DNA of 64,000 nt from Parvibaculum sp049651025 (GTDB taxonomy: Bacteria; Pseudomonadota; Alphaproteobacteria; Parvibaculales; Parvibaculaceae): contig NZ_JBASBH010000016.1 of the NCBI RefSeq assembly GCF_049651025.1, positions 1-64,000 of the forward strand, read 5' to 3'. Below are positions 44,332 through 53,443 of this stretch, one piece after another. Positions within the stretch are counted from its first letter, which is position 1, and each line of letters opens with the position of its first letter. The notes beneath the pieces were generated by a model, which saw only the letters and a program-made list of their open reading frames with translations, did no database searches and had not been told where the DNA came from. The position numbers and the translations under genes were made by a program.

Positions 44332-45164
44332 CAGTTGCCCCCCTCGATGGCGGCAACGGCATCCGACGTATCCTCAACGCCGAGATAGGCGCGGATGACT
44401 TCCGGATTCGCGCGAATATCGGCAGGCGTCCCCTCGGCAATGAGGCGTCCCTGTTCCAGCACGTTGATGCGGTCGGAAATCTGCATGACGACGCTCATGT
44501 CATGCTCGATGAGCAATATGCTGATCTTGTGCTCGTCGCGAATGCTCAACAGCAGATCGTTCAGCGCCAGAGACTCGTTCGGGTTGAGACCTGCGGCAGG
44601 CTCATCGAGACAGAGAAGACGCGGCTCCGCACACATGGCGCGCGCGATTTCGAGGCGGCGCTGCGAGCCGTAAGACAGGCTGCCCGCAAGCGTATCTGCA
44701 TCACGCGCGAGACCGATCTTGTCGAGCCAGTAGCGCGCGCGCTCAATGGCTGCACGCTCGGCATTGATATAGCGCGGCAGTCGCAAAAATCCCGCGACCG
44801 AAAAAAGCGATGCGCGCATCAGCGCCACATGCTGCGCAACCATCAGATTTTCGCCGACGCTCATGCCCGGAAAAAGCCGGATGTTCTGAAACGTGCGCAC
44901 GACGCCCGCCTGCGCAATGCGAAACCCGTCCAGCCGCTCCAGCAAGAAACGCTCGCCATCCTCGCGATTGAAAGCGATGCGGCCGATATCAGGCTTGTAG
45001 AAGCCGGTTATGCAATTGAAGACGGTCGTCTTGCCCGCGCCGTTCGGCCCGATCAGTGCAGTGATCTCGCCCGCCCGCGCCGAAAACGAAAGATCGTTGA
45101 TCGCGACAAGCCCGCCGAAACGAATGGTGAGATGCTCGACCGAGAGAAGCGGTTCCGAACTCAC
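44331..45164 (-). CDS. livG: ABC transporter ATP-binding protein LivG
   Basis: 277 residues. Walker A IGPNGAGKTTVFNCITG, signature-type LSYGSQRRLEIARAMC, Walker B LLCLDEPAAGLNPNE and the LivG-typical GVVRTFQNIRLFPGMSVGEN are present. I place the start at the GTG 45164, which overlaps the livM stop as GTGA and has GGAGG about ten bases upstream. The longer ATG start at 45302 would lie inside livM. It partners LivF. Confidence 0.93.
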   Translation of the reverse strand: MSSEPLLSVEHLTIRFGGLVAINDLSFSARAGEITALIGPNGAGKTTVFNCITGFYKPDIGRIAFNREDGERFLLERLDGFRIAQAGVVRTFQNIRLFPGMSVGENLMVAQHVALMRASLFSVAGFLRLPRYINAERAAIERARYWLDKIGLARDADTLAGSLSYGSQRRLEIARAMCAEPRLLCLDEPAAGLNPNESLALNDLLLSIRDEHKISILLIEHDMSVVMQISDRINVLEQGRLIAEGTPADIRANPEVIRAYLGVEDTSDAVAAIEGGN

Positions 45165-46456
45165 GCGCCGCCCTCCTTTGGAACGCCAAGTCGCAGCGTC
45201 GGCTCGCGATGCGAGAGAAGCCCCTGCGGACGCCACACCATGATGAGCACCATCGCCGCGCCGAAGGCGACCATGCGGAATTCCGCCAGCTCGCGGAACC
45301 ACTCCGGCAATCCGACAAGAATAAGCGCGGCAAGCACGATGCCGATCTGGCTGCCCATGCCGCCAAGCACGACGATCGCGAGAATGATCGCGCTTTCGAT
45401 GAAGGTGAAGCTTTCCGGGCTGATGAAACCCTGCCGCGTCGCAAAGAACGAGCCTGCGAAACCGGCGAAGGACGCGCCGATGGCAAAGGCCGAGAGCTTT
45501 ATCATCGTCGGATTGAGGCCGAGGCTACGGCAGGCGATCTCGTCTTCACGCAGCGCCTCCCAGGCGCGACCGATGGGAAGACGGCGGATGCGCATGGTGA
45601 AGAGATTGGTCGCCAGCGCCAGAATGAGGATCAGATAATAGAGAAAAATAATGCGCTGATAGGGCGAGAATGGAATGCCGAAGAAATCGGCAAAGGTGAC
45701 GCCGCCACCCGGTGTTGCAGGCACCATGGGCAGGCCGAAAAAGCTCGGCCGCTGAATGCCTGTAATACCGTTCGGTCCACCCGTGAGTTCTCCCCAATTG
45801 ATGAGAACCTCGCGCACGATCTCGCCGAAGCCGAGCGTGACGATGGCGAGATAATCGCCTCTCAACCGCAGCACCGGAAATCCGAGCGCGACGCCGAACG
45901 CGCCCGCAAAAAGCCCCGCCAGCGGCAGGCAGATCCAGAACGACAAGCCGAAATAGGATGAGAGCAGCGCATAGGAATAAGCGCCGACCGCATAAAAGGC
46001 GACATAGCCAAGATCGAGAAGCCCGGCGAGGCCGACGACAATATTGAGACCCCAGCCAAGCATCACATAGATGAGGATCAACGTTGCCTTGTCGATGAGG
46101 TTGCGGTCGGAAAAGGGAAGCCATGGCAGCACGAGCGCCAGCGCCATCATGCCCGCGCCAATATAAAATCGCGTGAGGCCCGGCACCGCAGGCTTTGCCC
46201 TGACGCGCGGCGCAAAGCGCGCGGAAATCCTCGGTGCGAGAAAATGCCCGCCCAGCGAAAAAACAAGCCGCCCTGCAAAGACAGCGGCGGCGGCATAAAC
46301 GACCCAGATCAGGCGAACATTGAGCGCGAGGCCTTGCGCGGAGGCATCGAGCTGGAAGCCGAGCAGCGGAAAGGCAAGCAGCGCGGCAACGACCGATGCC
46401 ACAGTCGCATCGCGCAACAGCGCGCCCATGTCCGGTCGTGCGGCACTTGCGTCCAT
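45161..46456 (-). CDS. livM: Branched-chain amino-acid ABC transporter permease LivM
   Basis: 431 residues. About ten hydrophobic helices are visible. Family motifs are GLNIVVGLAGLLDLGYVAFY, FPVLRLRGDYLAIVTLGFGE, and GRAWEALREDEIACRSLGLN, the EAA-like coupling loop to LivG/LivF. It forms the membrane channel with LivH. The ATG at 46456 lies three bases after the livH stop with an AGGT-type site. The N-terminal 85 residues before GLTRFYIGAG are longer than in small LivM proteins but are seen in alphaproteobacteria. Confidence 0.92.
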   Translation of the reverse strand: MDASAARPDMGALLRDATVASVVAALLAFPLLGFQLDASAQGLALNVRLIWVVYAAAAVFAGRLVFSLGGHFLAPRISARFAPRVRAKPAVPGLTRFYIGAGMMALALVLPWLPFSDRNLIDKATLILIYVMLGWGLNIVVGLAGLLDLGYVAFYAVGAYSYALLSSYFGLSFWICLPLAGLFAGAFGVALGFPVLRLRGDYLAIVTLGFGEIVREVLINWGELTGGPNGITGIQRPSFFGLPMVPATPGGGVTFADFFGIPFSPYQRIIFLYYLILILALATNLFTMRIRRLPIGRAWEALREDEIACRSLGLNPTMIKLSAFAIGASFAGFAGSFFATRQGFISPESFTFIESAIILAIVVLGGMGSQIGIVLAALILVGLPEWFRELAEFRMVAFGAAMVLIMVWRPQGLLSHREPTLRLGVPKEGGA

Positions 46457-46459
46457 CTA

Positions 46460-47374
46460 TCAGACCTTCTCAATCTCGGGTTTGCCGAGAAGGCCGGTCG
46501 GACGGAAGATCAGAACGAAAACGAGGATCGAAAAGGCCGCGACATCCTTGTACTCGATGCTGAAATAGCCCGACCAGAAGGCTTCGATGAGGCCGATCAG
46601 CATGCCGCCAAGCATCGCGCCCGGCAGCGAACCGATGCCGCCCAGCACTGCCGCCGTGAAGGCCTTTATGCCGACGATGAAGCCGATATAGAAATCGATG
46701 ACGCCGTAATAGAGCGTCACCATCAGCCCGGCGACGGCGGCAAGCATCGCGCCGATGATGAAGGTCGCTGAAATGGTTCGGTCGACATTGACGCCGAGCA
46801 GCGAGGCCATGGTCATGTCCTGCGCGGCGGCGCGTTGCGCGCGGCCAAGGCTCGTGTAGCGGATCATGAAGGTGAAAACCGCCATCAGCGTGACGGTGAG
46901 CGCGATGATCATGATCTGCAGATAGGAAATCGTGACCTGAAAATCGCCGTCTGAGAAAAGCTGGAACGAGCCCTGCACCATCGGCTGCAAGGGTTTCACC
47001 CGCGCGCCCTGCGACAGTTGGACGAAGTTCTGCAACACGATCGACGCACCGATAGCCGAGATGAGGGGCGCAAGGCGCGGCGCGCGACGCAGCGGGCGAT
47101 AGGCGATACGCTCGACCGTCCAGCCGTAAACGGCCGTGAAGAACATCGCAAAGATGAGCACAAGAAAGAAGGCAAGCGGCACGCTCGTAATGCCGAAGGC
47201 CGCCAGCAGCATGAAGCCGACAAGCGAGATGAAGGCGCCGATCATATAGATGTCGCCATGCGCAAAATTGATCATGCCGATGATCCCGTAGACCATCGTG
47301 TAACCGATTGCGATGAGCCCGTAGGTCGCGCCGAGCGTTATGCCGTTGATAAGCTGCTGTAGAAAATAGGCCAT
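46460..47374 (-). CDS. livH: Branched-chain amino-acid ABC transporter permease LivH
   Basis: 304 residues, eight hydrophobic helices. LINGITLGATYGLIAIGYTM at the N-terminus and YGIIGMINFAHGDIYMIGAF are the LivH signature, and LGRAQRAAAQDMTMASLLGV is the coupling loop. The ATG at 47374 has AGGG in front. An open frame reaches 47545 but lacks the family N-terminus. First gene of the livHMGF unit. Its promoter is somewhere in the following 370-base gap and I could not place it. Confidence 0.93.
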   Translation of the reverse strand: MAYFLQQLINGITLGATYGLIAIGYTMVYGIIGMINFAHGDIYMIGAFISLVGFMLLAAFGITSVPLAFFLVLIFAMFFTAVYGWTVERIAYRPLRRAPRLAPLISAIGASIVLQNFVQLSQGARVKPLQPMVQGSFQLFSDGDFQVTISYLQIMIIALTVTLMAVFTFMIRYTSLGRAQRAAAQDMTMASLLGVNVDRTISATFIIGAMLAAVAGLMVTLYYGVIDFYIGFIVGIKAFTAAVLGGIGSLPGAMLGGMLIGLIEAFWSGYFSIEYKDVAAFSILVFVLIFRPTGLLGKPEIEKV

Positions 47375-47742
47375 CTGCCCTGTCGGGCTCCCCGTTCGCC
47401 TGTCTGCCCCCCGCCGCACATTCCGCGTAAAGCGGAAGGCGCCAGCGCGCAAACACTGCCATTCAATGGCCGATAGAACAAGCGATTCAATGGCTTGGCG
47501 GCAGCATGCGGCGCAGCATTCCGCATGCAGAGCCGTGCGCGACAACCGATGTTATGCGCAGTTCAGCCGCTAAAACGGAAATTTTGCGCTTTGCGGGCCC
47601 ATTGCGCCCCTCATCGCGCCAAATGCAGGAACCTTTCCCGCCACGACCTGTTCAAACTACAGGCAACTGCGCCGGGCCTTCACGCTCGCGTGGCGCCTTC
47701 AATTCCCACACGAGCCAGTGAGAGCTGAAAGGAACAAGTTTG
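47375..47742. other. Divergent intergenic region, livH / KGG protein
   Basis: 368 bases without a gene. Its KGG-facing end carries the GGAAC-N16-TGTT stress promoter at 47628. On the livH side I see only GC-rich stretches and no clear -10/-35 pair. No convincing riboswitch or repeat is visible. Confidence 0.7.
47628..47652 (+). promoter_or_regulatory. EcfG-type general-stress promoter of the KGG gene
   Basis: GGAAC (-35) and TGTT (-10) are separated by 16 bases, close to the alphaproteobacterial EcfG/RpoE2 consensus GGAAC-N16/17-CGTT. Only the first -10 base differs. It is about 90 bases upstream of the start codon of a stress-type KGG protein. Confidence 0.6.
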
Positions 47743-48024
47743 ATGACGACCACACCTCATCGCGGCGGTTCAGGAAATTTCGCCGCCAATCCGGAGCGGG
47801 CCGCGCAGGCGGGCCGCAAAGGCGGGCGACTGAGCGGCGGCAATTTCCGCAATAATCCCGAGCGCGCGGCGATTGCGGGCCAGAAAGGCGGTCAGGCCAG
47901 CGGCGGGAACTTCAAGAACGATCCCAAACGCGCCGCTCAGGCAGGCCGCAAGGGCGGGCATGAAAGCCACCAGAGCGCGGACGCCGCGCCCGAAGAAAAT
48001 GAAGACACCCCGAGCAAGGAATGA
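47743..48024 (+). CDS. KGG-motif stress protein (con-10/GsiB-like)
   Basis: 93-residue, highly hydrophilic protein made of three near-identical repeats of about 21 residues: GSGNFAANPERAAQAGRKGG, SGGNFRNNPERAAIAGQKGG and SGGNFKNDPKRAAQAGRKGG, then an acidic tail. This is the KGG motif of plant-LEA-like, con-10 and GsiB proteins induced by stress or stationary phase. They are probably disordered and protect cell components. AAAGGAA precedes the ATG. The EcfG-type promoter upstream fits the general stress response. It ends 18 bases before the convergent HerA-like gene. Confidence 0.88.
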   Translation: MTTTPHRGGSGNFAANPERAAQAGRKGGRLSGGNFRNNPERAAIAGQKGGQASGGNFKNDPKRAAQAGRKGGHESHQSADAAPEENEDTPSKE

Positions 48025-48042
48025 TGCGGGGCCTCATGCTCC

Positions 48043-49776
48043 CTAGCTGCGCTCGCGGCCGCTGAGACGCCACCGCGAGACGATCGCTTCCAGTTGCTCG
48101 CGGTCCATGTTCGGTGACTTCCAATGTGCCGAAAAGCCGGCGCTCTGATTTCGCGGTTTGGCGCTGCTACCGAGATCGTCGAAGCGAATGCGCATCGGCA
48201 TGGAGACGCCCTGCCCGAAGGCAATGGCTTCACGGTCGCTGAGCAATGGCAGGAAATCCAGCAGATCAAGCGCCCCGTCATGCGTGTTGGCGCGCATGAC
48301 GGCCTGATCCTTTTCCGTCGAAAGCCGCATCGCAATGGCGGTGCTGCATTGTGAAAGCACGGTCGGATCAAGCTCCGACGGGCGCTGGGTGACAAGCGCA
48401 AGCGAAAGACCGTATTTGCGGCCCTCCTTGGCGATCCGCGACAGGGCCTGACGTGTCGGCGCGAATTTGTCCGACGCGCCCGCAGGCGCATAGCGATGCG
48501 CCTCCTCGCAGACGAGAAGCATCGGCAAGCCGCCCTTGCTCCAGACCGCAAGATCGAAGGCAATGCGCGATATCACCGAAATGACAACGTCGAGAATCTC
48601 GGCAGGCACCGTCGAAAGATTGATGACCGTGATCGGTCGCCCGTCGCTCGGCACGCGAAAGAGGCGCCCGAGCGTTTCGGTCATCGTGTCCTGAACCGTC
48701 AGACTGCCGAACATGAAGCTGTAGCGTTGGTCGCTGACAAGCGTTTCGATCCGCGCCTTCAACCGGCGATAGGGAACCGTCGACTGCGTGCGCTCGAGCT
48801 TGCCGAGCTGTTCGTCGATATAGGCGACCACATCGGAAAGGCGATAGGGCGTCGGCGTATCGACAGTGACGGAACTGGATTCCGAGCTGCGGCGCGCAAG
48901 GCTTGTGCTGCGCACCGACGACGCATCGAGAAAACGCCGCTTGGCGATGACAACTGCATCGCTCAGAATTTCCGCCTCGGCGTCGCGATAGGCATCCGAA
49001 CTGGTCAGCGCCTCCGTCAGCTCCTGAAAATTGAGAAGCCAGATCGGCAGATTGAGATTGCTCGGATCGATAAGCTCCGCCTCATCGCCAAAGGCGCTGG
49101 GATATTCATTGTGAACATCGAGAACCACGATATGGGCATAGTGATGCTCGGCCAGCACACGCTGCAGGATGCAGGTAAGCGCTGAGGATTTTCCGCAGCC
49201 CGTCGTGCCGACGACGATGAAATGCTTGGCAAGCAGATCGTCGATCAGCAGACGCGCGGGAACGGCCGGGTCCTGATAGAGCGACCCCACCTTGATACTT
49301 GCAACGGATGGCTGCGCATAGACGCGCGTCAGATCGTGCCGGTCGGCAAAGAGAACCGGATCGCCGAGGCTGGGCAGACAGGCGACGCCGCGCCGAAAGG
49401 CAAGGCGGTTCGTCTCCGGATCGACCACAAGCTCGCCTGCAAGATTGAGTTCGATAAGACCGATCTCAGGGCTGCCCGCATCCATCGTCGGCGTTGGCGA
49501 ACTGACGGCGGAAATAAGCCCGACCACCGATGTCGATGGCGTCGTGATCTTGACCAGCGCGCCGATCTGGATGCGCGGATCGCGTTCGGAATTCACATCC
49601 CCGATCGGGCGCTCCAGAACGGCAACCGCCTGCGAGCCAGACACGGAAACGATATGCGCTATGCGATGCGGCACGGCGGCGGGCGTGCCGCGTCGTTCGA
49701 TCAGTTGCGTCAAGGGCGCAAGCGGCGACGGCTTTGAAGGAAGGCCGTTGGGCGAAGGAATTGCATTCTGCGTCAT
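48043..49776 (-). CDS. HerA-type DUF87 ATPase
   Basis: 577 residues. About 35-170 is an N-terminal beta-barrel domain (IAHIVSVSGSQAVAVLERPI) like the HAS barrel. The ATPase has Walker A VVGTTGCGKSSALT (K196) and a Walker B-like LLVCEEAHRYAP, and the glutamine/arginine region RKYGLSLALVTQRPSELDPT. HerA proteins are hexameric DNA translocases paired with NurA nuclease, or with Sir2 or other effectors in phage defence. No nuclease is adjacent here. The stop codon region and the ATG of this gene are coupled (ATGA) to an upstream histidine kinase. Role unknown. Confidence 0.85.
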   Translation of the reverse strand: MTQNAIPSPNGLPSKPSPLAPLTQLIERRGTPAAVPHRIAHIVSVSGSQAVAVLERPIGDVNSERDPRIQIGALVKITTPSTSVVGLISAVSSPTPTMDAGSPEIGLIELNLAGELVVDPETNRLAFRRGVACLPSLGDPVLFADRHDLTRVYAQPSVASIKVGSLYQDPAVPARLLIDDLLAKHFIVVGTTGCGKSSALTCILQRVLAEHHYAHIVVLDVHNEYPSAFGDEAELIDPSNLNLPIWLLNFQELTEALTSSDAYRDAEAEILSDAVVIAKRRFLDASSVRSTSLARRSSESSSVTVDTPTPYRLSDVVAYIDEQLGKLERTQSTVPYRRLKARIETLVSDQRYSFMFGSLTVQDTMTETLGRLFRVPSDGRPITVINLSTVPAEILDVVISVISRIAFDLAVWSKGGLPMLLVCEEAHRYAPAGASDKFAPTRQALSRIAKEGRKYGLSLALVTQRPSELDPTVLSQCSTAIAMRLSTEKDQAVMRANTHDGALDLLDFLPLLSDREAIAFGQGVSMPMRIRFDDLGSSAKPRNQSAGFSAHWKSPNMDREQLEAIVSRWRLSGRERS

Positions 49777-50687
49777 TGAATTTGACCTGGTTGCTGGGCG
49801 CCCTTGCCCGAAATAATCGTGGTCTGACTATCATTGGCCACCGCCTTCGCAAGCAGTGGCGGAAGCGTGATGACGACGGTCGTTCCCGCGCCGGGCTTGC
49901 TCGACACGTGAAACTCGCCGCCATGCTGGCGCGTCAGTGCGGCCGCAATCGGCAGCCCCAGACCCGTGCCCTCATGCGAGCGTGAATAAGCCGACTGCAC
50001 CTGGCCGAAAGGCTTCAGCGCGAGAGCAAGCTGCTCATCCGTCATGCCGACGCCCGTATCGGCGATGGCAATTGTTGCACCGCCCGCGGCGCTGCGCTGC
50101 GCGACAACGAGAATGCGCCCGCCCTCATCCGTGAACTTGCAGGCATTGGAAAGAAGATTGATGAGGATCTGTTTCAGACGCTGTCCGTCCACATACAATA
50201 TGGGTAGATCGGACGCGGCCCTGAATTCGAGCGACTGCTTCTTTGCCCGCGCGCGGTCGCGGATCAGAATGAGGCTGGCGTCGATCGTCTCGCGCACGCT
50301 TTGTTCTTCGAAATTCAGATCGAACGTACCGCTCTCGATTTTCGCAATATCGAGAATGTCGGAAATGATGTTGAGCAGATGACGACCGGCACCGGCGATA
50401 TGGTCGGCATATTCCATGCTCTTGCCGAGATCGCGCCCCTCATTGGCGAAATGGCGCAGCAGATCGGCAAAGCCGATAATCGCATTGAGCGGCGTCCTGA
50501 GCTCATGGCTCATATTGGCGAGGAATTCGGATTTGGTCCGGTTGGCAAGATCGGATTCAACTTTCGCGGCGCGCAGCGCGTGCTCCGATTGCCTGCGTGA
50601 CATCAACTCCCCGAGATTCGATGAATATCGGGAGAGAAGTCCGGTCTTTCTAAGGGGATCGCGCCGCGCATTCATGATCGTCTGCAT
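49773..50687 (-). CDS. Soluble sensor histidine kinase
   Basis: 304 residues with no transmembrane or PAS domain. A short N-terminal coiled coil (about 30-50) leads to the HisKA block KSEFLANMSHELRTPLNAII with phospho-accepting H61. Then comes the HATPase: N box LINLLSNACKFTDEGG, G1 IADTGVGM, and GTGLGLPIAA. It is an orphan kinase, as no response regulator gene lies nearby. Its stop overlaps the HerA-type ATPase start as ATGA, so the two proteins are made in a fixed ratio. The start at 50687 is uncertain, because a second ATG lies at 50675 and neither has a well-spaced ribosome site. Confidence 0.88.
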   Translation of the reverse strand: MQTIMNARRDPLRKTGLLSRYSSNLGELMSRRQSEHALRAAKVESDLANRTKSEFLANMSHELRTPLNAIIGFADLLRHFANEGRDLGKSMEYADHIAGAGRHLLNIISDILDIAKIESGTFDLNFEEQSVRETIDASLILIRDRARAKKQSLEFRAASDLPILYVDGQRLKQILINLLSNACKFTDEGGRILVVAQRSAAGGATIAIADTGVGMTDEQLALALKPFGQVQSAYSRSHEGTGLGLPIAAALTRQHGGEFHVSSKPGAGTTVVITLPPLLAKAVANDSQTTIISGKGAQQPGQIQ

Positions 50688-50798
50688 GCCTCTTATGGCT
50701 GCAGAATATGGTCACGAACATTGAGGCAGCGTAAACAACGCCTGCTCTCTATGCTTAATATTGAATGAAAACGCAGAGAAACCGCGCTTTCATGCTGG

Positions 50799-50820
50799 AT
50801 TGTTCGGTTAACGAACCAAT
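50799..50820. repeat. Imperfect palindrome upstream of the histidine kinase
   Basis: ATTGTTCGGTTAACGAACCAAT minus-length core: the GTTCG...CGAAC arms (50802-50816) are perfect around GTTAA. It lies between the gabT stop and the kinase gene and could be an operator. No T-run follows. Confidence 0.45.
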
Positions 50821-50856
50821 CTGTCGCACCTGCCGTGTGAGCAAGCGTCGCGCCGG

Positions 50857-52143
50857 CTAGAGACGCGAGGCAACAAGCGCCCTGTCGAGCTTGTCGAGCC
50901 CCTCATCCAGAACTGCATCCGACGCCGTCAGCGGAACGAGAATGCGGATCACATTGCTGAACACGCCGCAGGACAGAAGAATGAGTCCTTCATTGAGCGC
51001 CGCCGTCGTCACCCGCTTCGTCGCGTCGGCATCGGGATCATATGCGCCGCGGCTTTTCACAATGTCGAAACCGATCATCGCGCCGTTGCCGCGTATGGCT
51101 GCAATCGGCACGACGTCATTGCGCGCCGCGATCTTGGCAAGCCGCGCCTTGATGCGCTCGCCCATGGCATTGGACCGCGCCAGCAGCTTCTCATCCGCAA
51201 TCACGTCGAGCACGGCAAGCGCCGCCGCGCAGGCGATGGGACTGCCCGCATAGGTGCCGCCAAGCCCGCCCGGCTCCGCCGCATCCATGATCGCCGCGCG
51301 GCCGATGATGCCGGACAGCGGAAAGCCGCCCGCCAGCGATTTTGCAATCGTGATCATGTCCGGCTCGACGCCCGAATGTTCGATGCCAAACATCTTGCCG
51401 GTCCGCGCAAAACCCGTCTGTACCTCGTCTGCGACGAGAAGAATGCCGTATTGATCGCAGATATTGCGCAGCGCCACGAGAAGCTCTGTCGGCGCTTCAT
51501 AAAACCCGCCCTCGCCCTGCACCGGCTCGATCATGATGGCGGCGACGCGATCAGGCTCCACATCGGCGCGGAACAGAAACTCCAGCGCGCGCAAACTCTC
51601 GGCCACCGTCACGCCATGCTCGGCAACCGGGAACGGCAGATGGAAAACCTCGGCGGGCATCGGCCCGAACTTCTTCTTGTAAGGCAGCGTCTTGCCGGTC
51701 AGCGCCATGGTCATCATGGTGCGGCCATGAAAGCCGCCCGCAAAGGCGATGACTGCCGAGCGTCCGGTCGCGGCGCGGGCGAGCTTGACGGCATTTTCCG
51801 TCGCTTCCGCGCCGGTCGTGAAGAGAATGGTTTTCGCCGGACCCTTGAAGGGCGCAAGCGCGTTCAGCTTCTCGGCAAGTTCGATATAGGGCTCATAGGC
51901 GACAACCTGAAACGCCGTATGCGTATAGAGCGCAAGCTGCTTTTCAACGGCGGCAATCACCTTCGGATGCCGGTGCCCCGTATTGAGCACCGCAATCCCG
52001 CCCGCAAAATCGACGAAGCGCTTGCCGTCAACGTCCCAGAGTTCGGCATTCTCCGCTCGCGCAGCGAAGATGGGATAAGCCGTCGCGACGCCCCGAGGCA
52101 CCGCCCGCTCGCGGCGGGCGAGAAGATCGCTGTTCTTCGTCAT
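50857..52143 (-). CDS. gabT: 4-aminobutyrate aminotransferase
   Basis: 428 residues, class III PLP aminotransferase. The PLP-binding lysine is K268 (MITIAKSLAGGFPLSG), the same number as in E. coli GabT. The substrate and cofactor blocks TTGAEATENAVKLARAATGR and VADEVQTGFARTGKMF are intact. It should convert 4-aminobutyrate and 2-oxoglutarate to succinate semialdehyde and glutamate, although beta-alanine or other omega-amino acids are possible. GGGAG precedes the ATG. It lies 27 bases behind a pair of acyl-CoA dehydrogenases on the same strand. No gabD is in the window. Confidence 0.92.
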   Translation of the reverse strand: MTKNSDLLARRERAVPRGVATAYPIFAARAENAELWDVDGKRFVDFAGGIAVLNTGHRHPKVIAAVEKQLALYTHTAFQVVAYEPYIELAEKLNALAPFKGPAKTILFTTGAEATENAVKLARAATGRSAVIAFAGGFHGRTMMTMALTGKTLPYKKKFGPMPAEVFHLPFPVAEHGVTVAESLRALEFLFRADVEPDRVAAIMIEPVQGEGGFYEAPTELLVALRNICDQYGILLVADEVQTGFARTGKMFGIEHSGVEPDMITIAKSLAGGFPLSGIIGRAAIMDAAEPGGLGGTYAGSPIACAAALAVLDVIADEKLLARSNAMGERIKARLAKIAARNDVVPIAAIRGNGAMIGFDIVKSRGAYDPDADATKRVTTAALNEGLILLSCGVFSNVIRILVPLTASDAVLDEGLDKLDRALVASRL

Positions 52144-52170
52144 CGACGGCTCCCATGTTTGACGTAGGGG

Positions 52171-53415
52171 TTATCTGCCCTTCGTAGGAATCTGATTGAA
52201 CGGCACCGACTTGTCGACACGAATATCCGCCGGCAAACCGAGAACCCGTTCGGCAATGATGTTACGCAGAATTTCGTCCGTGCCGCCTTCAACGCGCGTT
52301 GCAGGCGAGCGAAGCAGCATGGCCTGGAAGCGCGCATTGGCCGCTGCCTGATCGGGGCTCAAAAGCGCCCCGGCCTCGCCCTGCAGGTCCAGCGCATAAG
52401 TCGCGATTTCCTGCATGGTCGGACCGGCGACCAGTTTGCCGATGGAATTTTCCGGCCCGGGCGTCTCGCCCTTGGAAAGCGCGGAAATCGAACGGAAAGC
52501 CGTATATTTGAGGCCGCTGGTGCGAACCGCCCAGGTTGCGAGCTTGGAGCGCACAGCCGGATTGTCAATCGCCGGGCCATCCGCCGTTTCGAGCTTCGTG
52601 CAGAAATCCAGAAGCTCCGGGAAACCCGTCGGCATCCCTGCGCCAATCGACAGACGCTCATTCATCAGCGTCGTCAACGACACGGCCCAGCCCTCGCCAA
52701 CCTTGCCAAGACGCTGGCTGTCGGGAATGCGCACATCGGTGAAATAAACCTCATTGAAACCCGACTGGCCGTTCACCTGCTTGATCGGGCGGATCTCGAT
52801 GCCGGGCGACTTCATGTCCAGGAAGAACATGGTGAGGCCCTTGTGCTTCGGCACAGTCGGATCTGTGCGCGTGATCAGAATTCCGTAGTCGGAATAATGC
52901 GCGCCAGACGTCCAGATCTTCTGGCCATTGATGACCCAGTCATCGCCGTCTTTCTCCGCCCTCGTGCGCAGACCCGCAAGATCGGAACCGCCCGCAGGCT
53001 CGGAGAAAAGCTGGCACCAGATGTTTTCGCCAGCAGCAAGCGGCGGCAGATACTTCTTCTTATGCTCCTCGCTCGCATAGGCCATCATCGTCGGGCCGCA
53101 CATGCCGTGGCCGATGATGAAGAGCGAGGAGAGCGCGGCATAGATGCCCTCTTCCTGCTGCCAGATGACGCGCTCGATGGGCGTCGCGCCGCGGCCGCCA
53201 TATTCCTTGGGCCAATGCAGACAAGCCCAACCGGCATCATATTTCTTCTTCTGCCAGTCCTTCGATGCCTTCATCACATCGACGCCTTCAAGCGCCGTAT
53301 GGCCGAAGCCCGAAGACTTCAAACCGGCTTCATATTGTCTGGGCGCATTGGCGTCGAGCCATGCGCGAACTTCTTTGCGGAAAGCGGCTTCCTGCGGTGT
53401 GTCGTCAAAATTCAT
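52171..53415 (-). CDS. Acyl-CoA dehydrogenase (large partner of a pair)
   Basis: 414 residues. Full ACAD pattern: FRKEVRAWLDANAPRQYEAG, ENIWCQLFSEPAGGSDLAGL, WVINGQKIWTSGAHYSDYG, and C-terminal VEGGTDEILRNIIAERVLGL, which is where the catalytic-base region lies in many ACADs. It oxidises an acyl-CoA thioester with FAD. It follows 28 bases behind a second, shorter ACAD on the same strand. In steroid and bile-acid pathways such ACAD pairs form alpha2beta2 enzymes in which one chain carries the active base. This gene is followed by gabT. Confidence 0.9.
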   Translation of the reverse strand: MNFDDTPQEAAFRKEVRAWLDANAPRQYEAGLKSSGFGHTALEGVDVMKASKDWQKKKYDAGWACLHWPKEYGGRGATPIERVIWQQEEGIYAALSSLFIIGHGMCGPTMMAYASEEHKKKYLPPLAAGENIWCQLFSEPAGGSDLAGLRTRAEKDGDDWVINGQKIWTSGAHYSDYGILITRTDPTVPKHKGLTMFFLDMKSPGIEIRPIKQVNGQSGFNEVYFTDVRIPDSQRLGKVGEGWAVSLTTLMNERLSIGAGMPTGFPELLDFCTKLETADGPAIDNPAVRSKLATWAVRTSGLKYTAFRSISALSKGETPGPENSIGKLVAGPTMQEIATYALDLQGEAGALLSPDQAAANARFQAMLLRSPATRVEGGTDEILRNIIAERVLGLPADIRVDKSVPFNQIPTKGR

Positions 53416-53443
53416 GTTCTATTCCTTCAAATCCAGATGGCGA

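Noticed and set aside
48043..50687. Reading the HerA-like ATPase and kinase as an antiphage defence system
   Set aside because: No nuclease, Sir2, TIR or other effector gene is adjacent and the region does not look like a defence island. Kept only as an unusual pairing.
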